A stretch of 64,000 nucleotides of DNA from Endozoicomonas acroporae (lineage in GTDB: Bacteria > Pseudomonadota > Gammaproteobacteria > Pseudomonadales > Endozoicomonadaceae): NCBI RefSeq assembly GCF_002864045.1, contig NZ_PJPV01000050.1, forward strand, positions 30,219 to 94,218. Reading direction: 5' to 3'. A model generated the notes under the pieces. It worked only from the letters and a program-made list of their open reading frames with translations. It did not search any database and was not told where the DNA came from. Shown in pieces: positions 53,417 through 61,199 of this stretch (position 1 is the stretch's first letter; the number at the start of each line of letters is the position of its first letter). Both the position numbers and the translations under genes were made by a program.

Positions 53417-54573
53417 AGTTTGCTGAGTTTTTTGCTGGAGTTGGCCTTGTAAGAGAAGGGTTGTCCAGAGATGATTGGAGTTGTGTTTGGGCAAACGATA
53501 TCTCGGAAGACAAAAAGTCAACTTACGTGGAAAACTACGGAGATGACCACTTTGTGCTGGGCGATATCTGGGACATCTCGCAGGATCTTTCATCTATTCC
53601 GGATGATGTATTTCTCTATACAGCGTCTTTCCCCTGTACGGATCTTTCCGTTGCCGGTAATCGTTCAGGGCTTGCAGGGAAGCAGTCTGGCACTCTTAAT
53701 GCTGTATTGCATATCCTTGATAAGAAGCGGGAAGCTAAGCAGGAGCCAAAAGTTGTCTTGCTTGAAAATGTGAAGGGCTTTCTCACTTCCCATAAAGGTA
53801 CTGATGCAGCAAATACGGTCAAGAGCTTTAGTGAGCTTGGGTATTACGTTGATATCATTGAACTAGATGCAGTGATGTTCACACCTCAAAGTCGTCCGAG
53901 AGTTTTCTTCGTGGCTGTGCATCACAGTATTGCCAAAGAGGTCATGATTCTCAAACAGAAGGGAACCATTCTTGACACATGGTGGGCAACCTTTGATGCA
54001 AATCCTAGCTTACGATCTAAGGCCGTTAAAAATATAATTTCTCAAAATGAGGATCTCAATTGGGGGTTGATTGATATAAAAGCACCTAAAGCTACAGGTT
54101 CAGTTTTGGCTGATATTATCGAAAGCAATCTACCTGATGAACAGCATCTGTGGTGGAGTAAAGATCGAAAGGAGCACACCTATTCTCAAATGAGTCCTGC
54201 TCATCAACTTAAGCTACAGCAAATGTGTAATAACGACCATTTTTCATATGGCACTGTATATCGCCGTATGAGAAAAGGTTTATCTATGGCTGAACTTAGG
54301 ACAGATGGTGTTGCTGGCTGCCTAAGAACGCCAAGAGGTGGTTCTAGCAAGCAAATTCTCATTAGGGCTGGTTATGGGGATTGGAGCGTTAGGCTTTTAA
54401 CGCCAAGGGAGTATGCACGTCTACAGGGTGTGCGTGATGATTTTTGGCTACCCGAAAATCACAATAAGGGCTATTTTGCTATGGGCGATGCTGTGTGTGT
54501 GCCTGTAATAGAATATATATCTGAAAATATTATCACTCCAATTTTTCATCACTGGGAAAAATCAACTGCTTGA
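53413..54573 (+). CDS. DNA (cytosine-5) methyltransferase
   Basis: The 386-residue enzyme has the C5-MTase motifs: motif I FAEFFAGVGL, motif IV SFPCTDLS with catalytic Cys75, motif VI LLENVKGF with ENV at 118-120, motif VIII TPQSRPRVFFVA, and motif IX/X RLLTPREYARLQGVRDDF with GDAVCVPV. The target recognition region is between 200 and 310. It protects host and element DNA from the paired endonuclease. It is last in the cassette and is followed by a strong terminator. Confidence 0.95.
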   Translation: MKFAEFFAGVGLVREGLSRDDWSCVWANDISEDKKSTYVENYGDDHFVLGDIWDISQDLSSIPDDVFLYTASFPCTDLSVAGNRSGLAGKQSGTLNAVLHILDKKREAKQEPKVVLLENVKGFLTSHKGTDAANTVKSFSELGYYVDIIELDAVMFTPQSRPRVFFVAVHHSIAKEVMILKQKGTILDTWWATFDANPSLRSKAVKNIISQNEDLNWGLIDIKAPKATGSVLADIIESNLPDEQHLWWSKDRKEHTYSQMSPAHQLKLQQMCNNDHFSYGTVYRRMRKGLSMAELRTDGVAGCLRTPRGGSSKQILIRAGYGDWSVRLLTPREYARLQGVRDDFWLPENHNKGYFAMGDAVCVPVIEYISENIITPIFHHWEKSTA

Positions 54574-54594
54574 GGCTTTCTGCCTCTTTTTTTT
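54572..54594 (+). terminator. Rho-independent terminator after the restriction cassette
   Basis: gaggc/gcctc with a 5-base loop is followed by eight T. It begins at the last bases of the methyltransferase stop codon. Confidence 0.85.
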
Positions 54595-54616
54595 CGAGTA
54601 GCTTCAACAAAACGCT

Positions 54617-55339
54617 ATGAACTCTAAAAGTTTAATACTTGCGCTCTTAATTTTTCCAGTTTTTGGATGGTCAGATTTAGTTAAACAAAGTAAATCTGGC
54701 ATATGCCATGACACTAACAGCTCATATTACAATCGAGTTAAGAGCTTCAAGCCATACGATAATCTTCACGAATGCCTAAGTGATGGTGGCCGCCTTCCAA
54801 AAGTATATAAACCAAATTCTGATGATAGCTTTACTGCGAAAGGGAGCAATATTCCGAAGTATAGTCGCTCATATTTCGGCAATGGCTGGTCTGACGATGA
54901 CAAAGATTGCATTAATACAAGGCATGAGCTGCTTATAAAGCAAAGTAGTTCAACTGTTGATAAAGGTAGCAATAAATGCACTGCGAATCGTGGCAAATGG
55001 TACGATCCTTATACTGATAGAACCTTTTATGAAGCTCGGCAAGTTGATATTGACCATCTTGTGCCTTTGAAATGGGCGTGGGATCACGGAGCTTATCACT
55101 GGACTCCAGAAAAACGGAAGCGGTTTGCAAATGATGAGTCAAATTTGTTTGCAGTTCAGGCCAGCGTTAATCGTGAAAAAGGAGCATCAGGTATTCTCGA
55201 ATGGTTGCCACCAAACCGGAATTTTCATTGTCAATATATACTTAGGTTCAACCGTGTTGTTAAAACCTATGAGTTAGTTTTGTCGGCAGGAGAAACAACA
55301 GACTTTAAGAAACTCCAGTCAGAAAAGTGCTTGAGATAA
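54617..55339 (+). CDS. Exported HNH nuclease (DUF1524-like)
   Basis: 240 residues. An N-terminal signal peptide (MNSKSLILALLIFPVFGWS) directs export. The nuclease part reads VDIDHLVPLKWAWDHGAYHW, with the DH metal site, then FANDESNLFAVQASVNREKGA, the Asn and RxKG end of the DUF1524/HNH pattern. Six cysteines suit a disulfide-bonded periplasmic or extracellular enzyme. It may degrade external DNA, perhaps competing DNA or extracellular traps. It follows the restriction cassette but has its own unit. Confidence 0.8.
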   Translation: MNSKSLILALLIFPVFGWSDLVKQSKSGICHDTNSSYYNRVKSFKPYDNLHECLSDGGRLPKVYKPNSDDSFTAKGSNIPKYSRSYFGNGWSDDDKDCINTRHELLIKQSSSTVDKGSNKCTANRGKWYDPYTDRTFYEARQVDIDHLVPLKWAWDHGAYHWTPEKRKRFANDESNLFAVQASVNREKGASGILEWLPPNRNFHCQYILRFNRVVKTYELVLSAGETTDFKKLQSEKCLR

Positions 55340-55395
55340 ACAATAATGCCGCTCTCATAAATTTATTAAAATCATTTATTTATCTGATGGAACTT

Positions 55396-55416
55396 AAAGA
55401 GGCATTAAGCCTCTTT
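55396..55416. terminator. Bidirectional terminator
   Basis: aaagaggc and gcctcttt form an 8-bp perfect stem with a 5-base loop. It lies between convergent nuclease and 55990 genes. Confidence 0.75.
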
Positions 55417-55435
55417 ATGATTACGCTTTATTTTT

Positions 55436-55990
55436 TTATCCATTTAGATCTTTATAAGCTTCTTCGTATATACGCTCTCGAATAGGCGACACTTTACAGC
55501 TAAAGTTTTTTATAAAGTAATAATTTAATAAATCAACAGTTCTATCGATAAAATCTCTTGCTGTTTTTTTTGATATTTTATTTTCAATATAACCCCCATA
55601 AACATGAACTGAAAACAAATCATGATCATCTTTATCAATAGCAAATGAAAAATCAGTACTGGTAATTCTATTTTCAATAAATGAATAAATCACATCAAAA
55701 TTATAATATTTATCTTCATTGAAATTAATCATAACTTTAATGTTCTTCTTTCCCTTAAAGATTTTCTTGGCTAAGAAATCTTCATACTCTTTATGAAGCC
55801 TTTCTTTTTCAATTAAATCATTTAATGTATCTCTTATAGAATTAAGGTCATTATTTTCTTTATGGTTTTCAATAAATATATGATTTTCAGCAGATAGATG
55901 AGTATTGATATTTACGTAACCATTTTCTTTTAATTCAGCGTTTTGTTTTTTATGCAATTCAGCCTGATTCTGATATCTTGTTTTAATCAT
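55436..55990 (-). CDS. RHH-like protein with unknown C-terminal domain
   Basis: 184 residues. Residues 25-65 (YVNINTHLSAENHIFIENHKENNDLNSIRDTLNDLIEKE) resemble the ribbon-helix-helix segment of the 51952 protein. The C-terminal 110 residues form an unrecognised alpha/beta domain. It overlaps the upstream small gene by 8 bases. A DNA-binding regulatory role is likely from the N-terminal pattern only. Confidence 0.55.
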   Translation of the reverse strand: MIKTRYQNQAELHKKQNAELKENGYVNINTHLSAENHIFIENHKENNDLNSIRDTLNDLIEKERLHKEYEDFLAKKIFKGKKNIKVMINFNEDKYYNFDVIYSFIENRITSTDFSFAIDKDDHDLFSVHVYGGYIENKISKKTARDFIDRTVDLLNYYFIKNFSCKVSPIRERIYEEAYKDLNG

Positions 55991-56159
55991 TAGTTAAATC
56001 TCCGTTATTATTATTATCGTTATTCTTTTTAAATTTGTTCTTGAAATGTTCTTCAAGCTTGCGATTCTCTTCAGCATAAAAATCTTTTGTTTTGGATTTT
56101 TCTCGAATCGAGACATTGATTTCCTGAATCACTTCTCTTTCTTTATCATTGCTTTTCAT
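55983..56159 (-). CDS. Small charged protein, unknown
   Basis: 58 residues from ATG 56159 (MKSNDKEREVIQEINVSIRE), with an alternative ATG at 56198. It is very charged and asparagine-rich, with a low-complexity tail (NNDNNNNGD). It overlaps the 55990 gene and so is probably its leader gene. No family. Confidence 0.45.
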   Translation of the reverse strand: MKSNDKEREVIQEINVSIREKSKTKDFYAEENRKLEEHFKNKFKKNNDNNNNGDLTND

Positions 56160-56607
56160 ATTTTTTCTAATGTTATGATTTGATTTTAAATCAATCATGT
56201 TGATTAAGTCAACAGTTAATTCATGATTTCATTAGTAAGTCAATTGTCGTATTGCTGTTTTTCTTATATCCTATATAAGGATTTAAGGATAAATTATTTT
56301 TTCAATTTAATTAAAAGAAGTGTGTTTTTAACAATTAAAACCGAGTTTGTTGACAACCCATTTTTTATAAGCCATTAAATCTGTTTTGGGTTAATTGACA
56401 ATTATAAATTGATAAGCCATTAATTCGAAAAGTTACTGTTCAATATTTGATCAATGTCGTTTTTTGATTAAATTTTTTTTAAAGAAAGTACTGGACATTC
56501 GTTTCAGAAAGTTTTAAAACTTAATATAACGCTGAGCGTGAGAAACTCAGTTAAACCACAACAACAAAAAGCTAAGGAGAGAGAGCTTATGGATCGGATT
56601 TATAATA
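56160..56607. other. 448-bp intergenic region with a duplicated promoter-like motif
   Basis: Two copies of ttgaca-N11-ataagccattaa lie at 56350 and 56395, exactly 45 bp apart. A related copy of the first lies at 38374, in the gap beside the rep operon. Both point rightward toward the 56608 gene. They look like a repeated operator or tandem promoters. At 56589 an ATG with AAGGAGAG upstream opens a 20-codon leader ORF that overlaps the 56608 start. Confidence 0.55.
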
Positions 56608-56811
56608 ATGAAAAAGGTAAAAACTGGATCTCAGGCCAAAGGACTTATTGATACTATTACTAGTATTTTGGATGAAAACAACTACTCGTATTGTAAAAAG
56701 AGCGTTCAGGAGTACGCCGAACTCAACCTGACTGAAAAAGATAACATAAAAGTACTTAAAAAGTCGAGAAGGAGAGCAAAGAGAATGCTCTCACAGAATA
56801 GTGCTGCCTAA
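56608..56811 (+). CDS. Small basic protein, candidate directionality factor
   Basis: 67 residues, Lys/Arg-rich (DNIKVLKKSRRRAKRMLSQN at the C-terminus). It is convergent with the element gloA, with only 3 bases between the stops, at the recombinase end of the element. Large serine recombinases need an unrelated small partner for excision, often encoded nearby, so this is a positional candidate. No family resemblance supports it. Confidence 0.45.
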   Translation: MKKVKTGSQAKGLIDTITSILDENNYSYCKKSVQEYAELNLTEKDNIKVLKKSRRRAKRMLSQNSAA

Positions 56812-56814
56812 AAA

Positions 56815-57216
56815 CTATACAGCATCTGTCTTGGACATCGTACTTGTCTGTATCAGCTCAATTGAGTAGCCGTCAGGGTCGGTTATAAAGGCGATGTGCG
56901 TAGAACCCCCTAAAACTGGGTTTGGCTCTCGCTTGATCGTAACGCCTTTTTTCTTAAGGCTGTCGCACAGAGAGTAAATATCATCATGCCCAAGGGCAAT
57001 GTGGCCGAAGGCTGTGCCTAAGTCATAGCCTTCAGTGTTGTCCCAGTTATAGGTAAGCTCTATCATTGCAGATTCATCATAACCAACAAATGCCAGTGTG
57101 TATTTGTATTGCTCATTTACTGACTTTTTGAAAAGCTGCATACCAAGTTTTTCAGTATAAAAGTGAATACTGTCGTCTAAATTCTTAACCCTAATCATCG
57201 TATGAAGGTACTTCAT
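56815..57216 (-). CDS. gloA: Element-borne glyoxalase I
   Basis: A full glyoxalase I of 133 residues from ATG 57216 (MKYLHTMIRVKNLDDSIHFY). All four metal ligands are present: H5, E53, H72 and E120 (in DPDGYSIELI). It is clearly homologous to the broken chromosomal gene but diverged and more AT-rich. The site matching the attachment core reads catcgc instead of aatagc (56891-56896 on the other strand), so it is probably not a target. The ORF overlaps the end of the recombinase gene by 26 bases, so it is co-transcribed with it. I infer that it replaces the gene destroyed by integration. Confidence 0.92.
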   Translation of the reverse strand: MKYLHTMIRVKNLDDSIHFYTEKLGMQLFKKSVNEQYKYTLAFVGYDESAMIELTYNWDNTEGYDLGTAFGHIALGHDDIYSLCDSLKKKGVTIKREPNPVLGGSTHIAFITDPDGYSIELIQTSTMSKTDAV

Positions 57217-59029
57217 TGCCGTTCCTCTGGTTCGTGAATTCACTTACAAGCTGCTCTGTATACTCATCATCAATCTCAATGTCAATCCTCATTGTTTGAG
57301 CAATGCCATCTCTAAAAAGAATAACTGCGTATCTACCTTCTGTTTCGTTGTCGTAAAAGCATACAATTTTATTTATTATTTCTTTGAACTGATTATTTAA
57401 CTTTCTTCTTATCTCTTTTTCATCACCAGAACTCACTTTTTCTATGAGATCATGGAGTTCTGCATTTGACTTTTTCGATGATTTAGCAACGAATGATATC
57501 TCTTGAAGAACTTCTTCAAGTTGTGTTCTTATTAGTTCTAATTTGTCTTCTGATTGACTTATTTTTCTAGAAAGACCTCTTACAAGCTCATTATCATCAT
57601 TATCTAATGCTAAATCCATTTCGGCATCTAGCAGTGTCATTCTCTTATTAAGATTTTGGATCTCAATTTCAAGGCCATTTCTTTTTGTTTTCAGCTTTTT
57701 CAAGTGATCACTGGTTTCATCAAAAATTAGATCAAGATTAATGTGATCGCAGTACTTCAATAAGTTTTTTTCAAGTAATTTATAATCAAAGAGAACCTTA
57801 TTTGAACAACCTCTATTTTCGTATGCTTTTCTGCATCTTAAATAAAATTTCTCCGTATGATGCTTCTTTTTCTTGCCTTTTGGGGTGTGCTGGAGACTAC
57901 CGCCACAACTTTCGCATTTGACCAAAGTACGTAAAATATTCAAATTTTTAGATCCAGTCTTACCTTCTTTCTTGGTAGTCCTTCTCAATCGAATTCTTTG
58001 TACTTCATTGTATAAATCTTCATCAATTACCTGAGGGTAATAGTTTTTAATTAGCTCACCTTCTGGAATATCAAAGCTTTTATCTAAATCATCTTCGGTA
58101 AACATTTTTCCTTTAAATATATAGTCTTTATTATTAATATGTCCTTTTTTGACCTCGATGTGTTTTTTGGGCTGATAATGACCAAGAACTATCTTTTCCT
58201 TTATAATTCTATTTATCTCAGTTGAATTCCATGTTTTTTTCACTAAAGCACCATTTACCTCTATTCCGAGTAATGTGTTTAGCTCGTTGTTTTCATTCAT
58301 TCTTGATGCAATATATTGATCACTACGTTCATCTAACGCATATTCAAATATTTTTTTTATCGCATCAACGTAGCCATCCTTAACAACAAAATAACCTACA
58401 TCATATTTTTTCTTAACCCCTTCCTGAAAGTGTTTGCCTGTGATATGAGCCTCAAGGTGAAGAGGGAGGCGTTGTGTTAAGATAATCCTTTCTTTATCTA
58501 TTTTAGGATCTATTGTTTCCAGCTTATCTCTTATACTTTTTTTCTTAGCCTGCCATCCATTACTTACTCGCACAGATTTTTCTTGGCTTTCTTTATGGCC
58601 TCTCGACGAATCAATAGCCAGATTGATAAAGTTTATTATTTCATCATTAGCATCTAGCTTGTATTCTAAAAGTCCTCCTGTAGCCCCTCTAAATATTGCA
58701 ACGTTACACCTCTCAGTTATTTCTGACAGTAGTTTAAATGCAGTTCTAGTACCTTCTCTTGTCATCCTGTCAATATTTTCAAACAGAATCCATGATCCAA
58801 AGGGAATATCCTCGTCCTTGATCATGTCGAGCATTTTATTAAAATCACCTCTGGTTTTGTAAGAAGAATAAGCTGACTTCCCAGCATCAAAAAATATTTC
58901 TTTTGATAGGGTTAGCCCTTTTTCTTTACAGTACTCTTCCGCTGACTCAAGCTGTCTTCGATACGAGTCTCCCTCTTCTTGTTTTTTACTACTGTATCTT
59001 ATGTAGACATATGCCATATTGTTGTTCAT
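57191..59029 (-). CDS. Large serine recombinase (integrase)
   Basis: The 612-residue protein has an N-terminal resolvase domain with YIRYSSKKQ (nucleophile Ser13, Y-x-R-x-S-xxx-Q pattern) and SWILFENIDRMTREG. A central recombinase domain follows (DVGYFVVKDGYVDAIKKIFEYAL). The zinc ribbon VKCESCGGSLQH through FYLRCRKAYENRGCSN comes next, then a coiled coil (KKLKTKRNGLEIEIQNLNKR). The gene starts 62 bases inside the right core. It should integrate the element into gloA without host factors. MNNNMAYV at 59029 or ATG 59017 is the start; no clear ribosome site is seen. Confidence 0.95.
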   Translation of the reverse strand: MNNNMAYVYIRYSSKKQEEGDSYRRQLESAEEYCKEKGLTLSKEIFFDAGKSAYSSYKTRGDFNKMLDMIKDEDIPFGSWILFENIDRMTREGTRTAFKLLSEITERCNVAIFRGATGGLLEYKLDANDEIINFINLAIDSSRGHKESQEKSVRVSNGWQAKKKSIRDKLETIDPKIDKERIILTQRLPLHLEAHITGKHFQEGVKKKYDVGYFVVKDGYVDAIKKIFEYALDERSDQYIASRMNENNELNTLLGIEVNGALVKKTWNSTEINRIIKEKIVLGHYQPKKHIEVKKGHINNKDYIFKGKMFTEDDLDKSFDIPEGELIKNYYPQVIDEDLYNEVQRIRLRRTTKKEGKTGSKNLNILRTLVKCESCGGSLQHTPKGKKKKHHTEKFYLRCRKAYENRGCSNKVLFDYKLLEKNLLKYCDHINLDLIFDETSDHLKKLKTKRNGLEIEIQNLNKRMTLLDAEMDLALDNDDNELVRGLSRKISQSEDKLELIRTQLEEVLQEISFVAKSSKKSNAELHDLIEKVSSGDEKEIRRKLNNQFKEIINKIVCFYDNETEGRYAVILFRDGIAQTMRIDIEIDDEYTEQLVSEFTNQRNGNEVPSYDD

Positions 59030-59065
59030 TTATTCTGTAATCCCCCATATTTTTATAAGCATCCT

Positions 59066-59096
59066 CCCATACGGGTTCATGTGAGTCAACAATAGC
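59066..59096. other. attR junction of the integrated element
   Basis: The arm tacgggttcatgtgagtcaa (59070-59089) is the inverted partner of the arm next to attL, and the core aatagc (59091-59096) matches the left core. To the right, the sequence continues as gloA codon 112 onward. Confidence 0.82.
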
Positions 59097-59172
59097 GTTT
59101 GTGGAAGATCCGGACGGTTACAAAATCGAGCTGATTCAAGCCAAAGCCGCTTCTGAAGGGCTTAACGGCTAA
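59091..59172 (+). pseudogene. gloA: Chromosomal glyoxalase I, 3' part
   Basis: Reading on from the core gives [20 protein letters not shown] and then GLNG plus stop, residues 112 to about 135 of the broken gene, including metal ligand E122. There is no start. Joined to the left part at the core it gives an uninterrupted reading frame, so precise excision should restore the gene. Confidence 0.93.
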
Positions 59173-59271
59173 GAGGCTGTTCGAGAATAGCGCCCGTCCT
59201 TAGCGAGGACGGCAGTTTTTGAAACTTTTTAGAAAAAATTAATACTTCTGCTTTAGTGTATTCGATTCGGC
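59173..59271. repeat. Partial copy of the dispersed palindromic repeat
   Basis: Positions 59173-59215 match the left part of the 164-bp repeat at 21337-21375 (gaggctg, then cgagaatagcgcccgt, then agcgagga and ggcag) with a 4-base insertion that makes a perfect small stem (cgtcct/aggacg). No right-hand arm is found, so it is truncated. The rest, to 59271, is AT-rich and unassigned. Confidence 0.75.
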
Positions 59272-59309
59272 AATAACGTTTGCAGAGGACCCGGACGGCT
59301 ACAAAATCC
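59272..59309 (+). pseudogene. Second, diverged gloA 3' remnant
   Basis: This 38-bp piece matches the gloA 3' end across the core (aataacg versus aatagcg) and encodes [13 protein letters not shown]. It has about seven changes in 40 bases compared with the fragment at 59091. It then runs into unrelated sequence. It appears to be the scar of an older duplication or integration at the same target. Confidence 0.7.
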
Positions 59310-59339
59310 AGAAAAGTAATCACAGAACCAATAAACGAC

Positions 59340-59663
59340 ATGGATGCCATAATGCCCCGTCTTCGCACCCTCATCTTATTGACTGCGTTATCCTCAACTC
59401 TGATCACCGGTTGCTCTTCCGGGCAGGCCAATAGCCATGGTGCCAATTACGTCACTAACGCGGCACTGAAGGAGCTTGGCCCTGCCGGTAATGTCTTCGC
59501 CACCTTTGATCGCAACAGCCGTGATCGCGCTATACAGAAAATCAATGGTCTGAAGCCAAACCAGGTATATTGGGCACTGACACAGCCCCCCCGGGGGGAA
59601 AGCAGGCGTTACCTGGAAAAAGTCTCTACCGCTCAGAAGGATTTTTATCAGGGAAATATTTAA
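59340..59663 (+). CDS. Small lipoprotein, unknown
   Basis: 107 residues from ATG 59340 (or 103 from ATG 59352). The N-terminus is a lipoprotein signal ending in LITGC. The mature part is mixed, with no recognised family (KINGLKPNQVYWALTQPPRGESRRYLEK). It is the first intact gene after the gloA debris. Backbone-like base composition suggests it belongs to the chromosome. Confidence 0.65.
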   Translation: MDAIMPRLRTLILLTALSSTLITGCSSGQANSHGANYVTNAALKELGPAGNVFATFDRNSRDRAIQKINGLKPNQVYWALTQPPRGESRRYLEKVSTAQKDFYQGNI

Positions 59664-59681
59664 CGGTTGCGTTTTTCGATA

Positions 59682-61100
59682 TCATAATGTTCGCTTGGCT
59701 CGTTGACTCTGCCAGAGCTTTTCAGACAATTCAGCAACCGTCTCTCTACGACCAGAGACAACCCAGCCGGCAAATGCATCCGCTACATTGGGATATGGAT
59801 TAGCCTCTTTACGCTGGGCGGTTTCTATAAAGGGCTTCAGATTTTCATAATTCAGGCAATAGAACACTTCAGCCAGGTGTCGATTTTCAAGTGTATAGGC
59901 GTTGGATAATTGTTCGATTTGTCCCTTAAGAGGTTTAGTCAGAATGGGTAATCCAATGTGCATGCATTCGGCGATAAGCGTAAATCCACAATTACAAATC
60001 ACCCCTCTGGATGACTGTAGACTTTCTTTAAAGCCTTTTACGCTCATTTGAAAAAACTCCGCATTACCAATAACCTCCGGTGCCCTGGGACCATAAATTT
60101 TAAAACGGTAGCCCGAAAACTTATTCAATAAATGAGCAACATTATCCTGATTTTCAAAGGGCAAATAGACAACAAGATGATTTTTATCCGGGCATGGTTG
60201 CATTGTTGTGTCGATGATCGGAGGCAAGATGGGCTGATTGTTAAAATTAACCCAATGAAGCCCGATAGTTTCTGTGGCTGGAGCAAAGAGTTTCACTGCC
60301 AACCTTGAAATGGAAAATCTCTGCACCATGGGAACATCATAGTCAAACGAATACTGATGACCAAAGCCAATGACTGCCTTGTTGCCTAAATACCCAGCCC
60401 AGGCCGTGACCGGTTCAAAGTCAGAGATAATAAGGTCATAGTCCTTCACATTTAACGTCCAGACATCACGTATAAATCCAAAGCTGTCATGCATGAAATG
60501 TATTAATGTTTGGAAAAAATTCAAACGGCCATTTTCTGATATAAAAGTAAATCCATTGCGGTGCAAATAATCACCAAATACCTCCATATCATTAAGTGTA
60601 TTCTTCTGACGACCTGAAACAAGATATTGAACTTTGGCTCCACGATCGGCCAATGCTTTTGCAAGAAGACGAGAGCGTGTCAAATGACCATTGCCCATTC
60701 CCTGAATACCGAATAAGATTTTTACCTCTGTCGGTTGTTCTTCACCATCGTACAGCTGTCTAATAGCCTCTTCATAATCAGATTCAGGTGAATTGTTACC
60801 GGATAGATAATCGGGGAAACCGGACCGACGTTGTTCAATGGCATCATAGTGTGATAAAAAGGTTTTAAGTGTGTCATCTGATACATGAAAAACAAGACGA
60901 TTGACCGGTAGGTAATCAGCTGTTAAATGTTGGTTAAAGTATTCAACCAAATTATCTGTGAGAACCGTTTTAATGTGTTGATATCTGGGCGAATAAGCCC
61001 GACACAGCCGATTCCATAGTTTAGCAGCGTTACTTTGAATTTCGTTATTCTGATAACTGTCAAACTCTGGGCGCAGTGCATTAATTGCCAATGTATTCAT
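59682..61100 (-). CDS. MJ1255/VC2487-type glycosyltransferase
   Basis: The 472-residue protein has an N-terminal extension of about 130 residues of unknown type. It is followed by a GT-B fold: VKILFGIQGMGNGHLTRSRLLAKALADRG, then LIISDFEPVTAWAGYLGNKAVIGFGHQY, and CNCGFTLIAECMHIGLPILTKPLKGQIEQLSNA, the sugar-nucleotide binding end. This matches the MJ1255/VC2487 family, whose donor and acceptor are not settled. It is probably cytoplasmic. It begins a set of genes that look host-lineage-specific. Confidence 0.82.
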   Translation of the reverse strand: MNTLAINALRPEFDSYQNNEIQSNAAKLWNRLCRAYSPRYQHIKTVLTDNLVEYFNQHLTADYLPVNRLVFHVSDDTLKTFLSHYDAIEQRRSGFPDYLSGNNSPESDYEEAIRQLYDGEEQPTEVKILFGIQGMGNGHLTRSRLLAKALADRGAKVQYLVSGRQKNTLNDMEVFGDYLHRNGFTFISENGRLNFFQTLIHFMHDSFGFIRDVWTLNVKDYDLIISDFEPVTAWAGYLGNKAVIGFGHQYSFDYDVPMVQRFSISRLAVKLFAPATETIGLHWVNFNNQPILPPIIDTTMQPCPDKNHLVVYLPFENQDNVAHLLNKFSGYRFKIYGPRAPEVIGNAEFFQMSVKGFKESLQSSRGVICNCGFTLIAECMHIGLPILTKPLKGQIEQLSNAYTLENRHLAEVFYCLNYENLKPFIETAQRKEANPYPNVADAFAGWVVSGRRETVAELSEKLWQSQRAKRTL

Positions 61101-61199
61101 CGTAAATTCTCAGTAAATTTTGTGATAATTGGACTATAAATATATGCGATGCATATTCTGTAGTCTTGAAATGATGTAATTATATGGAGGATCAGGTAT

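Larger units (their letters stand above)
30736..59096. mobile_element. Integrated mobilizable plasmid-like element in gloA
   Basis: The 28.4-kb AT-rich block is bounded by a 6-bp core duplication inside gloA and by inverted half-site arms. It carries a large serine recombinase at its right end, a ParA pair, IncQ-like RepA and RepC with iterons, a relaxase with MobC-like partner, an oriT-like structure, a coupling protein, a DotA/TraY-like protein, a type II restriction system and a full replacement gloA. I find no VirB4/TraU-type ATPase, pilin or core-channel genes, so self-transfer is unlikely. The replication genes suggest the excised circle may replicate. Its boundaries are well supported; naming it an IME or integrated plasmid is an inference. 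Confidence 0.9.
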
